Shown here in pieces: positions 9,609 through 17,512 of a stretch of DNA of 64,000 bases. A program made the position numbers and the translations under genes. Each line of letters begins with the position of its first letter. Position 1 is the first letter of the stretch. The DNA lies in the NCBI RefSeq assembly GCF_020687545.1, contig NZ_JAJEQX010000021.1:1-64000 (forward strand), in the 5' to 3' direction. This DNA is from Ruminococcus turbiniformis. GTDB taxonomy: Bacteria > Bacillota > Clostridia > Lachnospirales > Lachnospiraceae. A model generated the notes under the pieces. That model searched no databases and was not told the origin of the DNA. It saw nothing but the letters and a program-made list of their open reading frames with translations.

Positions 9609-10787
9609 CTAGTGGTGGAACAGACGGATTCCGGTAAATGCCATCACCATGCCGTACTTGTTGCATGTGTCGATCACATTGTCGTCTCTCACTGATCCGC
9701 CCGGCTGCGCGATATATTTCACGCCGCTCTTATGCGCCCGCTCAATATTGTCGCCAAACGGGAAGAACGCGTCTGATCCAAGCGCGACATCTGTCATTTT
9801 GTCGAGCCATTCTCTCTTCTCTTCCCTTGTAAATACATCCGGCTTCACTTCAAAAATGTTCTCCCATGCGCCGTCCGCGAGCACATCCATGTACTCTTCT
9901 CCGATATACAGGTCGATTGCATTGTCACGGTCTGCGCGCTTGATTCCCTCTTTGAACTGAAGGCCAAGCACCTTCGGAGACTGTCTGAGCCACCAGTTGT
10001 CCGCTTTCTGTCCTGCCAGACGCGTGCAGTGGATACGGGACTGCTGTCCTGCTCCGATTCCGATTGCCTGTCCGTCTTTTACATAACATACAGAGTTGGA
10101 CTGTGTGTATTTCAGCGTAATCATGGCAATCGCCAGATCAACCTTCGCCGCCTCGGGGAGATCTTTGTTTTCCGTCACAATATCAGAGAAGAAATCTTTG
10201 TCAATATTGAGCTCATTTCTTCCCTGTTCAAAAGTGATTCCGAACACTTCCTTGTGTTCAAGCGGGTCCGGTACATAATCCGGATCGATCTGGATCACAT
10301 TGTAGTTTCCCTTTTTCTTCTGTCTGAGCAGCTCCAGCGCCTCCGGTTCATACCCCGGGGCGATGACGCCGTCGGACACCTCTCTTTTGATCAGACGCGC
10401 CGTATCCACGTCGCAGATGTCAGACAGCGCGATAAAATCACCGAAGGATGACATTCTGTCCGCACCTCTCGCTCTCGCATATGCACACGCAAGCGGAGAG
10501 AGTTCTCCCAGATCATCCACCCAGTAAATCTTCGCCAGCGTCTCGGTAAGCGGAAGTCCGACCGCCGCTCCTGCCGGAGAAACGTGCTTAAACGAAGTCG
10601 CAGCCGGAAGTCCGGTCGCTTTCTTCATCTCGGACACGAGCTGCCAGCCGTTGAACGCATCCAGAAAATTAATGTATCCCGGGCGTCCGCAGAGCACCTG
10701 GATCGGAAGATCTTTTCCGTCTCTCATATAGATTTTCGACGGTTTCTGGTTCGGGTTGCATCCGTATTTCAGTTCTAATTCTTTCAT
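9609..10787 (-). CDS. purH: AICAR formyltransferase (stand-alone, PurH C-terminal domain type)
   Basis: The enzyme formylates AICAR to FAICAR in step 9 of purine synthesis, using 10-formyl-tetrahydrofolate. The 392-aa protein begins directly with the transformylase domain ([15 protein letters not shown]) and has the catalytic segment [15 protein letters not shown] with its Lys-His pair, the TQSNSVCY stretch and [15 protein letters not shown]. The MGS-like IMP cyclohydrolase half of normal bifunctional PurH is absent. That step is supplied by the PurO-like gene immediately upstream (26-nt gap), so the last two purine steps are an adjacent two-enzyme unit. Confidence 0.93.
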   Translation of the reverse strand: MKELELKYGCNPNQKPSKIYMRDGKDLPIQVLCGRPGYINFLDAFNGWQLVSEMKKATGLPAATSFKHVSPAGAAVGLPLTETLAKIYWVDDLGELSPLACAYARARGADRMSSFGDFIALSDICDVDTARLIKREVSDGVIAPGYEPEALELLRQKKKGNYNVIQIDPDYVPDPLEHKEVFGITFEQGRNELNIDKDFFSDIVTENKDLPEAAKVDLAIAMITLKYTQSNSVCYVKDGQAIGIGAGQQSRIHCTRLAGQKADNWWLRQSPKVLGLQFKEGIKRADRDNAIDLYIGEEYMDVLADGAWENIFEVKPDVFTREEKREWLDKMTDVALGSDAFFPFGDNIERAHKSGVKYIAQPGGSVRDDNVIDTCNKYGMVMAFTGIRLFHH

Positions 10788-10812
10788 GTTTTCATCCGCT
10801 CCTTCTCTGCTT

Positions 10813-11529
10813 TTATTTCTCGTTTTTGTTCACGATCTTTGTCTCATAGTTTCCTGTCTCGATATCAATATAGCGGACGAAAAGTGAAACTTTATTGTCC
10901 TCGTTCAGGCTGTTCCACAGAAGGTCCGTAAACGCTTCCATGTCATCCGGTATGCCGATCCGTTTCGGCTCTCCCTCAAAGCTCGGAAGCGGGTTTCCGT
11001 CGCACATATATGTGTGAATAAAATGCCCCTCTCCTGCCGCCGGATTTTCATAGGCGAATGTATACCTGCTGCATCCGTCAGGATTTCCGTCCCTGCTCTT
11101 TAAGATTGACATGGCATAGTTGTACGTTCCGTTTTCTATATGCATAATTCCGGAGATGCGCGGCGTGTAGTTCGGACCGTCCGGTTCAAACTCCCGCGTG
11201 CGAAGTGACTGTTCAAAGGTGAGCTGCTTATCCATTCCCTCATAAATTGTGTCCGTCTGATCCCCGTTGGTCACAATCGTCTTATTCCCAAGAACCCGTA
11301 CCGGCGCGTAGATGATCAGACTCGGGTCTGTAAGTTTGGACGGATCGAAAGCCTGCGTCCGGATTCCTTCCCCATCCTCCACAAAAATGCGGTTTCTGCT
11401 GTTCTCACTGCGGCCCATAATAAAGTATGCCGTAACAGCTTTTTTCCCGTCCGGTGTCTTTCCGATAACAATTCCTCTTCCCGGATAAGAATTGTTTTTA
11501 AGCTCCTCTTCAATCGACAGCATCTTCAT
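10813..11529 (-). CDS. purO: IMP cyclohydrolase, archaeal PurO type
   Basis: This 238-aa protein resembles PurO, the NTN-fold IMP cyclohydrolase first known from archaea, which closes the purine ring of FAICAR to give IMP. Family-like features are the start [48 protein letters not shown], the C-rich DGCSRYTF and [19 protein letters not shown]. The pairing with a stand-alone AICAR transformylase downstream supports the call. The ATG at 11529 has AGGAG about 12 nt upstream; ATG 11523 is an alternative. A 76-nt gap separates it from the CorC-like gene, so it may be part of the same transcript. Confidence 0.9.
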   Translation of the reverse strand: MKMLSIEEELKNNSYPGRGIVIGKTPDGKKAVTAYFIMGRSENSRNRIFVEDGEGIRTQAFDPSKLTDPSLIIYAPVRVLGNKTIVTNGDQTDTIYEGMDKQLTFEQSLRTREFEPDGPNYTPRISGIMHIENGTYNYAMSILKSRDGNPDGCSRYTFAYENPAAGEGHFIHTYMCDGNPLPSFEGEPKRIGIPDDMEAFTDLLWNSLNEDNKVSLFVRYIDIETGNYETKIVNKNEK

Positions 11530-11605
11530 AACTCACTGCATCTCCTTTCTGTGTTTCATGCTCTCCGTTCTTCTCTTCTGACTGTGCATTTTCGTCTGCA
11601 CTTCG

Positions 11606-13000
11606 TCATTCCGTTTCCTCTTCGTCGGACGTCCGTCTCTGCTTTTTCTTTCCTCCCTTTTCCTCCTCATCGTCTTCCGTCTCCGGAGGCGGAAGAATCC
11701 TAAGCATGACTTTCGTGATACGGTTGTCCTTTACCTCTTCCACTTTAAAGACAAGATTGTCCGTCTCGATAACATCTCTGTCATCTTTTCCCGGAATATG
11801 ACCAAGCTTCTCGATCAGATATCCCGACAGGGTGTCATAGTTCTCAGTCTCCAGTTTCAGCCCGAGTTCTTCATTCAGGTCATCGATCAGAAGTCCGCCG
11901 TCCAGACGGTATTCATCCTCGCTGACCGGCTCAATCTCAGGCACAACCTCCTCATACTCTTCATTGATGTCTCCCATGATCTCCTCAACGAGATCTTCAA
12001 TCGTCACAATTCCCGAAAAGCCGCCGTATTCGTCTACAAGAATCGCCATGTGATGTCTCGTTGCCTGCATCGTACGGAACAGCTCGTCCGCTTCTTTTGT
12101 CTCAGGGACAAAATACGGCTCGTGAAGCATCTCTCTGATATTCAGCTTTTCCGGACTGTTTTTCCGCAGTTCGATCATCACATCCTTGACGTGGAGAACC
12201 CCGATAATGTTGTCAATGCTTTCTTCGTAAACCGGTATCCTGTTGTGTCTCGTCTCCAGTATCTCGTCTATGATCTCCTCAAAAGGCTCTTCGATGTCAA
12301 TGGTTACTACATCTCTTCTCGGAACCATGATTTCCCGGGCCGTCCTGTCGTCAAATGCAAACACCGAGTCGATCATTTCACGCTCGTCATCGTCAAACGC
12401 GCCGCTCTCATTTCCCATTTTCAGAAGAGCTTTGATCTCCTCCTCTGTAACAGCTTCTTCCTGGTCCTCCGTCTTCATATGAAGCAGTTTGAGCACCATT
12501 TTCGTCGAGACAGACAAAAGTTTGATAAACGGTGAGAGTACAATCGAAACATAGTGAATCGGCATGACAGTCAGCATACAGAATGCCTCCGCCTTCTGAA
12601 GTGCGATCCGTTTCGGCACAAGCTCTCCAAACACAAGGTTGAAGAACATCAGCAGCAGAGTCACACCGTTATGTGCAATCTGCGAACTGTATGGAACTCC
12701 CACTCCGCGCATCCACTCCGCAAGAGCCGGTGAAATGCTGGCTGCCGCAGATGCTGAGGAATAGAATCCCGCAAACGTAATCGCCACCTGAATCGTAGAG
12801 AGAAACTTTGTTGAATCCTCAAAAAGCCCCTCGATCACTTTCGCCTTTTTATTGCCCTCCTCGGCAAGGCTTCGTATCCGGTTTTTATTAACCGAGACAA
12901 CAGCCATCTCCGCTCCGGCAAAAAAGGCGTTCATCAAAGTGAAGAACAACAACAGTAACAAGTCGAACAAAATAGTGTTCCCCGCAGGGTCCGCGTCCAT
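11606..13000 (-). CDS. CNNM/CorC (HlyC-type) membrane protein with CBS domains
   Basis: This 464-aa member of the UPF0053/CorC family is thought to move or control Mg2+/Co2+ across the membrane. A DUF21/CNNM membrane domain (residues 1 to about 180) has helices such as FDLLLLLFFTLMNAFF followed by AGAEMAVVSVNKNRI and FGELVPKRIAL. Two CBS domains follow (about 205-330; REIMVPRRDVVTID, ILVDEYGGFSGIVTIEDLVEEI), then a CorC_HlyC C-terminal domain (YRLDGGLLIDDLNEEL). The tail is acidic/basic low complexity. The ATG at 13000 has AGGAGG 9 nt ahead; an open 22-codon upstream extension is the promoter region, not coding. Confidence 0.92.
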   Translation of the reverse strand: MDADPAGNTILFDLLLLLFFTLMNAFFAGAEMAVVSVNKNRIRSLAEEGNKKAKVIEGLFEDSTKFLSTIQVAITFAGFYSSASAAASISPALAEWMRGVGVPYSSQIAHNGVTLLLMFFNLVFGELVPKRIALQKAEAFCMLTVMPIHYVSIVLSPFIKLLSVSTKMVLKLLHMKTEDQEEAVTEEEIKALLKMGNESGAFDDDEREMIDSVFAFDDRTAREIMVPRRDVVTIDIEEPFEEIIDEILETRHNRIPVYEESIDNIIGVLHVKDVMIELRKNSPEKLNIREMLHEPYFVPETKEADELFRTMQATRHHMAILVDEYGGFSGIVTIEDLVEEIMGDINEEYEEVVPEIEPVSEDEYRLDGGLLIDDLNEELGLKLETENYDTLSGYLIEKLGHIPGKDDRDVIETDNLVFKVEEVKDNRITKVMLRILPPPETEDDEEEKGGKKKQRRTSDEEETE

Positions 13001-13037
13001 AAAAATAACTCCTCCTAATAAAATGATTATCAGGAGA

Positions 13038-13066
13038 AGTATATCATGTACATGCTTTTTGCGCAA
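13038..13066 (-). promoter_or_regulatory. Promoter of the corC-purO-purH-tsa-rnz-ispD run
   Basis: TTGCGC (13066-13061), a 17-bp spacer and TATACT (13043-13038) on the minus strand lie 38-66 nt before the corC-like start. Just upstream (13090-13149) are three spaced copies of a TGCCTGACAG-like unit (CTGTCAGGCATG on the plus strand, periods 24 and 26), the last touching the carD stop codon; these may be regulator sites. Confidence 0.7.
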
Positions 13067-13140
13067 GATGCGATCCTGTCAAGCGCTTCTGTCAGGCATG
13101 TACCCATACGGCCTGTCAGGCATGAGTATGCATGATCCCG

Positions 13141-13635
13141 TCAGGAATGTGACTCTTCCGTATGCTCTGCGATAAATCCCGGCATCTGGCCTTCCGGCAC
13201 CCCGAGTACAAAGGAGAACTCACTGTACAGTGCATGTTCAAGCAGCATCTGGTATTTCCGGTCAAGACTCGTCATACTGCCGCGCTTCTTCGTGCGGTTG
13301 TATGTTGTCTTCAGAACCCGTACCCAGTTTTCCGGGCAGTAATCTGCAATGCATGCCTTGTACTCCTGTTCCCGGAATTTCTCGTTTTTCACATGAAGCA
13401 TCTCAATCTCCGGCATACGCCCGATCAACTCCATCGCCTCCTCCCGGCTTACCGGCGGGCGGATATTCGACGAATCGTCGGTCGGCACATACGCCCTGTC
13501 CTTCTCATTCTCAACAGACTGAAGAGTATAATACTGTTTCTTCCGGTCCACATAAGGGAAATTCAGCGTTCCGATTTCTTCCACCTTGTAAAGTCCCCTG
13601 CATTTGTAAACGACAGCATCTCCTCTGCTGAGCAT
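13141..13635 (-). CDS. CarD-like transcriptional regulator
   Basis: This 164-aa protein has the CarD/TRCF RNA-polymerase-interacting domain at its N-terminus (LSRGDAVVYKCRGLYKVEEIG, then YYTLQSVENEKDRAYVPTD) and a helical C-terminal part with basic residues. CarD proteins bind the beta subunit of RNA polymerase and stabilise open promoter complexes, often at rRNA promoters. Similar short CarD proteins are common in Clostridia. GAGGAGG lies 7 nt before the ATG. It is transcribed toward the corC-like gene but is separated from it by 140 nt that contain a promoter. Confidence 0.85.
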   Translation of the reverse strand: MLSRGDAVVYKCRGLYKVEEIGTLNFPYVDRKKQYYTLQSVENEKDRAYVPTDDSSNIRPPVSREEAMELIGRMPEIEMLHVKNEKFREQEYKACIADYCPENWVRVLKTTYNRTKKRGSMTSLDRKYQMLLEHALYSEFSFVLGVPEGQMPGFIAEHTEESHS

Positions 13636-13769
13636 CCTATTCCTCCTCTCCCACTGTATCTTTTATATCTAAAGTATAGCCAAAGAAAGGCCGATACAAC
13701 GGTGTAACGGCCTTTTCCGGTCTTATTGTATACATTTTAACATCTTTTTCACATAGAAGTAAGAACATT

Positions 13770-13893
13770 TTGTGTGGGGAGAAAGAATTTTGTTATAATT
13801 TCACAAAGTACTGGAACAGATTTTTAGATAAAGTGCTGGATAAGCGTACGCGTGGAAGTGGGGGAAATCCCCCACTCCCACGCTGGGCTTTTT
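13770..13893 (+). ncRNA. Candidate small RNA with its own promoter and terminal hairpin
   Basis: On the plus strand, TTGTGT (13770-13775), an 18-bp spacer and TATAAT (13794-13799) would start a transcript near 13806. It would end in a GC-rich hairpin with arms 13850-13864 and 13869-13883 (15 bp with one mismatch), then TGGGC and five T (13889-13893). The product would be about 85-90 nt. A 62-codon frame across it has no ribosome binding site and no recognisable protein, so I favour RNA. The tail of U residues is separated from the stem by 5 nt, which makes termination uncertain. Confidence 0.4.
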
Positions 13894-14001
13894 CCGATCG
13901 TGGGATACACGGTAAAGCAGTAGAAATAAAAAAAGAAAATGGAAGTATGCACGCCTGAAAACCGAGGCTACCCGAAAAATCAAAATTTGTGTATTTATCT
14001 A

Positions 14002-14039
14002 TTGACAAAATGTAATCTATCCGTTACATTATATGTAAC
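14002..14039 (+). promoter_or_regulatory. Promoter and palindromic operator of the XRE operon
   Basis: TTGACA (14002-14007), a 17-bp spacer and TACATT (14025-14030) precede the small regulator gene. A perfect dyad GTTACAT-TAT-ATGTAAC (14023-14039) covers the -10 box, and a second half-site TGTAA at 14011 pairs with the same TTACA. This is the usual layout for autorepression by the encoded HTH protein. Confidence 0.7.
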
Positions 14040-14072
14040 CATTTCATTACTTTTTGGAAAGGAGTCATGACT

Positions 14073-14282
14073 TTGATATGGAATAAGATTAAAGTACTGA
14101 GGGCCGAACGCGACTGGACACAGGCTGATCTCGCAGAAAAAGTCGGAATCTCACGCCAGGCAGTCATTTCAATTGAAAAGTACAAATACACGCCATCGCT
14201 GGAACTTGCATTTAAGATCGCAGAAGCTTTTGATGTTTCCATTGACCAGGTCTTTGAACACAGAGAGGAGGAAGGAAAATGA
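14073..14282 (+). CDS. Small XRE/Cro-family transcriptional regulator
   Basis: This ~69-aa single-domain helix-turn-helix protein has KIKVLRAERDWTQADLAEKV, the recognition helix SRQAVISIEKYKYTPS, and LAFKIAEAFDVSIDQVF. It is the type that regulates small membrane-protein operons in Firmicutes. The ATG at 14067 is only 2 nt from the GGAG box, while a TTG at 14073 has ideal 8-nt spacing and matches the usual start of this family, so I prefer TTG. It overlaps the next gene by 4 nt, and a palindromic operator sits at its promoter. Confidence 0.85.
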   Translation: MIWNKIKVLRAERDWTQADLAEKVGISRQAVISIEKYKYTPSLELAFKIAEAFDVSIDQVFEHREEEGK

Positions 14283-14593
14283 ATGAACAGCTTATCTTAC
14301 TCTTTTTTATTGCAATTGCCGGAATTGCCACTATATGGCTATATGTTTTTAAGGCCAGAAAACAGATAGAATACAAAGGAGATGAACGGTGGCAGTTGAT
14401 ACAATTAAAAGCAAATAATACTGCGAATCTTGCGCATTCGTTTTTGATCGTTTTAATTGTTGTTTTACCATTTTTTATAAGTATGCAGACAGCAATTACA
14501 CTCCAGCGAGTTTCAATTTTTGCTTTGATCTATATCGGAGCGCGCAATCTGATCGAACTGATCGCCACCTTCTATTTCGATCAGCGTCTGTAG
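14279..14593 (+). CDS. Small membrane protein of the XRE operon
   Basis: This 104-aa protein has three predicted membrane segments: LILLFFIAIAGIATIWLYVF, the hydrophobic stretch HSFLIVLIVVLPFFIS, and a third from VSIFALIYIGARNLIELIA. A short basic cytoplasmic stretch lies between the first two. The start overlaps the regulator gene (ATGA), with AGGAGGAAGG just upstream. Proteins of this size and topology commonly follow small XRE regulators, but I cannot name a function. Translational coupling suggests that it is made with the regulator. Confidence 0.75.
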   Translation: MNEQLILLFFIAIAGIATIWLYVFKARKQIEYKGDERWQLIQLKANNTANLAHSFLIVLIVVLPFFISMQTAITLQRVSIFALIYIGARNLIELIATFYFDQRL

Positions 14594-14626
14594 CTGCCAA
14601 AATCAAAAAATCAGGGAGGTTTTAAC

Positions 14627-14812
14627 ATGTCCGTACAGAGAAAAATAATTCACAATATCATCCTTGCCGTTTTGCTGATCTGTACAGCATATTTCGTGTA
14701 TTCCATCGCATCAGATCCGTTGGGCCGCCATGACATCATCCCCATGCTCGCTGTCGCCGCCGGGTACATTGCACTTGCCTGGGACAAAAAGAAATACGCT
14801 GCCGCCAGGTGA
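14627..14812 (+). CDS. Two-helix membrane peptide of the XRE operon
   Basis: This 61-aa protein has two hydrophobic segments (IIHNIILAVLLICTAYFVY and IIPMLAVAAGYIALAW) and a basic C-terminus KKKYAAAR. AGGGAGG lies 8 nt before the ATG. It is the last gene before a strong terminator, 33 nt after the preceding membrane protein. No family can be assigned by eye. Confidence 0.7.
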   Translation: MSVQRKIIHNIILAVLLICTAYFVYSIASDPLGRHDIIPMLAVAAGYIALAWDKKKYAAAR

Positions 14813-14828
14813 AATTGAAAGCAGACGA

Positions 14829-14905
14829 AAAGAAGACGGAACTTTACTGACATATAACTGCAGTTGAACTGACTGCTTTTGTCAATAAAGTCCGTCTTCT
14901 TTTTT
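14829..14905. terminator. Bidirectional terminator after the XRE operon
   Basis: A long stem AAAGAAGACGGA-ACTTTA paired with TAAAGT-CCGTCTTCTTT is flanked by A residues on one side and TTTTTT on the other. It ends the plus-strand XRE operon and could also stop transcripts from the right. Confidence 0.8.
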
Positions 14906-14950
14906 CTGTTTTCGCAATCCCCCAAAACAAACTCTCTGTTCACCGATGAT

Positions 14951-15158
14951 TTGCCGGAAAATTACAACTTCTGCCCGGATTCAAACCAGCGTGTGGCGGA
15001 TCATAGTGTTCCGCAGTAGGCCGTGAAACAACGCTGGTGCTTAGAGCGTGTCTTTTACGCTCTTACGCATCCACTGCGTTGTTTCCCGAGCGAAAGCGAT
15101 GCCTGCAAGGAATATTGTGATCCGCCTCACGCGGACATCATCTGCATATTCCCGGCAG
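14951..15158. repeat. About 200-bp imperfect inverted-repeat element
   Basis: The core 14989-15132 folds into one long hairpin. The outer arm GCGTGTGGCGGATCATAGTG pairs with CAATATTGTGATCCGCC-type sequence at 15113-15132 (about 20 of 24 positions). An inner arm GTGAAACAACGC..TGGTGC pairs with GCATCCACTGCGTTGTTTC. The apical stem is AGAGCG / CGCTCT. Weaker pairing (TTGCCGGAAAATT.. with ..ATATTCCCGGCAG) extends it to 14951-15158. I see no gene in it. It could be a decayed MITE or a structured RNA. Confidence 0.7.
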
Positions 15159-15164
15159 CTCACA

Positions 15165-15809
15165 CTAATGTGTCTCCCCGGCTACCACTTCTTCTCCTGT
15201 CTCACCTTTTACCGCTGCCTCAATGGCATATTCCAGCGCTTTGGCAATCTGATCAACGGGCATGAACGGAGTTCCGTTTGGCTTATCCACCACCTGGCTG
15301 CTCTCATAGGGAACATGGATGAAACCGCCGTGCACTCCCGGAAACTTCTTATCCAGAAGATAGAGCACATGATACATCACACTGTTGCACACAAACGTGC
15401 CGGCTGTGTAGGAAATATGCGCCGGAATTCCGTGTTTTCTCATATTTGCCACCATAGCCTTTACCGGAACGGTTGCGAAATACGCCGTGTCGCCGTCTTC
15501 ACGGAGAGCCTGATCAAGGGGCTGCTCGCCGTCATTATCCGGGATCCGCGCCTCTGCAAGATTGATCGCTACTTTTTCCACTGTGACGCATGACCGTCCG
15601 CCCGCCTGCCCGATGCTGAGGACGATATCCGGCTGATATTCTTCAATCGCTTTCTCAACCACTTCCGCACTGCGGGTAAACACCGTCGGAATTTCAAGTT
15701 TGATAATCTCCGCATCCGCAATCTTATCCGGAAGGAGCTTTACCGCCTCAAACGCGGGATTTACACTCTCTCCGTCAAAGGGATCGAAACCTGTCACTAA
15801 TACTTTCAT
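15165..15809 (-). CDS. pcp: Pyroglutamyl-peptidase I
   Basis: This cysteine peptidase (family C15) removes N-terminal pyroglutamate from peptides in the cytoplasm. The start MKVLVTGFDPFDGESVNPAFEAV is typical. The catalytic Glu is in VTVEKVAINLAEARIPDN, the Cys in AGTFVCNSVMYHVLY and the His in GGFIHVPYE. The 214-aa length is normal. It is the last gene of the M14 peptidase / DUF969 / DUF979 operon, 48 nt after DUF979, which points to a role in processing imported peptides or in releasing pyroglutamate. Confidence 0.96.
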   Translation of the reverse strand: MKVLVTGFDPFDGESVNPAFEAVKLLPDKIADAEIIKLEIPTVFTRSAEVVEKAIEEYQPDIVLSIGQAGGRSCVTVEKVAINLAEARIPDNDGEQPLDQALREDGDTAYFATVPVKAMVANMRKHGIPAHISYTAGTFVCNSVMYHVLYLLDKKFPGVHGGFIHVPYESSQVVDKPNGTPFMPVDQIAKALEYAIEAAVKGETGEEVVAGETH

Positions 15810-15857
15810 TGTCTTTCTCTCCTTTCACAGACTGCAAAGCCTGCAGCCTGTCAGACT

Positions 15858-16802
15858 TTATTTCAGCGCGATCATGTACACGATCTGCACTACGATCATA
15901 ATCAGTGCCGGCAGCACCTGATTTTTGATTACGCCCATGCGGTCTTTCATGTCAAGCATGGCCACTGGAACAATATTGAAGTTCGCCGCCATCGGCGTAC
16001 AGAGTGTACCGCAGTAACCGCATGTCAGCGCCACCATACCGACCACTACCGGGTCTGCACCGTATGCAAGCACAAACGGAGCTCCGATGCCGACAGTCAT
16101 AACAGTAATTGCCGCGAACGCATTTCCCATAATCATCGTAAATAGCATCATGCCGATCGCAAAGACTACGATTCCTACGTTTACATTTCCCGCGGGGATT
16201 ACATTTCCCACAATGCCGGCAATTACGTCGCCGACACCCGCTGCGGTAAATATGGCTCCCAGACTCGCCAGAAGCATGGGAAGCATACTTAACGGTCCCA
16301 CAGAGGAGAGCAGACGCTCAGAGTCATTTAAAAATACTTTCGGCTTGTTGTCCCGGGAGTAAAAAGCCAGAATAACAGCAGACAGAATCACACCAAGTCC
16401 GCATCCTGTCAGAGCTCCGATTGACGGAATCAGCGCACAAATAATCGCACAGATACCGATCATAAGAGCAGGGATGAATATTTTCATTCCGATCTTTTTG
16501 TAATTTCCATCCACTTCTTTTTCTGTCGGAGCAGAAACCTTTCCGATTTTCACCTTCTGAAGGATCGCCGGAATAATCATAATAATAATGATAACGCCGT
16601 TGGCAGCCGCCGGAATCCAGCGTCCGAACGCGATCACAATACCGAGAGCCGACCAGAAGATACACGTACCTGCCGGAGACGGATTTTCCTTGTCGCGTAA
16701 ATTTTTCACTCCTGTATAGATTGCCATGAGTCCCATAAAAATATAGATGACTTCAAGCATCTTTGTTCCTATGGTGATGGAAGGATCTGTAAAAAAAGCC
16801 AT
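15858..16802 (-). CDS. DUF979 family membrane protein (putative transporter subunit)
   Basis: This 314-aa polytopic protein has about nine hydrophobic segments (for example KMLEVIYIFMGLMAIYTGV, ALMIGICAIICALIPSIGAL, NVGIVVFAIGMMLFTMIMGN) and a gene-family-like GNAFAAITVMTVGIGAPF and CGYCGTLCTPMAANFN. DUF979 proteins are encoded with DUF969 proteins. The partner is the gene directly upstream here, with a TAATG overlap that suggests a heteromeric membrane unit. The position between an M14 carboxypeptidase and pyroglutamyl peptidase makes a peptide, amino-acid or pyroglutamate carrier the best guess, but the substrate is inferred from context only. Confidence 0.85.
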   Translation of the reverse strand: MAFFTDPSITIGTKMLEVIYIFMGLMAIYTGVKNLRDKENPSPAGTCIFWSALGIVIAFGRWIPAAANGVIIIIMIIPAILQKVKIGKVSAPTEKEVDGNYKKIGMKIFIPALMIGICAIICALIPSIGALTGCGLGVILSAVILAFYSRDNKPKVFLNDSERLLSSVGPLSMLPMLLASLGAIFTAAGVGDVIAGIVGNVIPAGNVNVGIVVFAIGMMLFTMIMGNAFAAITVMTVGIGAPFVLAYGADPVVVGMVALTCGYCGTLCTPMAANFNIVPVAMLDMKDRMGVIKNQVLPALIMIVVQIVYMIALK

Positions 16803-17491
16803 TATTTCTTTCCTCCTTCACTGCCATAGTATTTTTTTGTAAGTTTTTTGTCTTTCAGATAATAGTAAACAATTCCTACAATAAGCGCGATAATTCCGAT
16901 CGGGATCTCCACGGTCGCCAGATCCAGAAGGTTTGTCTCATATCCGAGAGAGCTTAAAGTAGACTGTACAAGAAGCGCTCCTGAACCGCCCACAAACAGC
17001 ACCTGCCCAAAAAACCATGTAATGTTTTCCATACCGGACGCCATTCCCTTTAACTGCTCCACGTGCTCCTCGTTCGGCTTTTTCCCGGAAGCCTCGACAG
17101 CTCCGGTCGCCATCGGCATGATAATCGGACGGACGAATCCGGCCACACCGCCGAAACTTACGTTAAACGCCGCAAAAATCATTCTCATCACACCGTACAG
17201 GCCGATTACCATACCTGCCGATGCCCCTTTCACCTTTCCGATAAGATCTGCGGCTGCCTGTTTCAGTCCGTTTCTCTCCAGCGTTCCGGTTACAAGCATT
17301 ACGATAATGAAAATCGCCATACTTCTGTTGTCTACAAAGGACTGGCCAAGCGTAGTCAGAAGCCCCTCCACGCCAAGTCCTCCTACCAGCGCCGTCACAA
17401 CTGCGGCACAGGCGATAATCAGGATCGAGTCTTTCTTCAGCGCAAATCCCACGATTACGATGAGAATACCGATCAATTTCAAATACTCCAT
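16802..17491 (-). CDS. DUF969 family membrane protein (putative transporter subunit)
   Basis: This ~229-aa polytopic protein has hydrophobic segments such as YLKLIGILIVIVGFAL, SILIIACAAVVTALVGGL, MAIFIIVMLVTGTLE and a C-terminal IPIGIIALIVGIVYYYL, plus the motif FGGVAGFVRPIIMPMATGAVE. It is the standard DUF969 partner of DUF979. I chose the ATG at 17491, which has GGAGG 8 nt ahead; the ATG at 17506 is too close to its GAGG. It follows the M14 gene by 21 nt and overlaps DUF979 by 1 nt. Confidence 0.85.
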   Translation of the reverse strand: MEYLKLIGILIVIVGFALKKDSILIIACAAVVTALVGGLGVEGLLTTLGQSFVDNRSMAIFIIVMLVTGTLERNGLKQAAADLIGKVKGASAGMVIGLYGVMRMIFAAFNVSFGGVAGFVRPIIMPMATGAVEASGKKPNEEHVEQLKGMASGMENITWFFGQVLFVGGSGALLVQSTLSSLGYETNLLDLATVEIPIGIIALIVGIVYYYLKDKKLTKKYYGSEGGKK

Positions 17492-17512
17492 TTGTTTTTC
17501 CTCCATTCCTCT

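Noticed and set aside
13770..13958. 62-codon frame between carD and the XRE gene
   Set aside because: No ribosome binding site; it spans a terminator-like hairpin. A small RNA is a better explanation.
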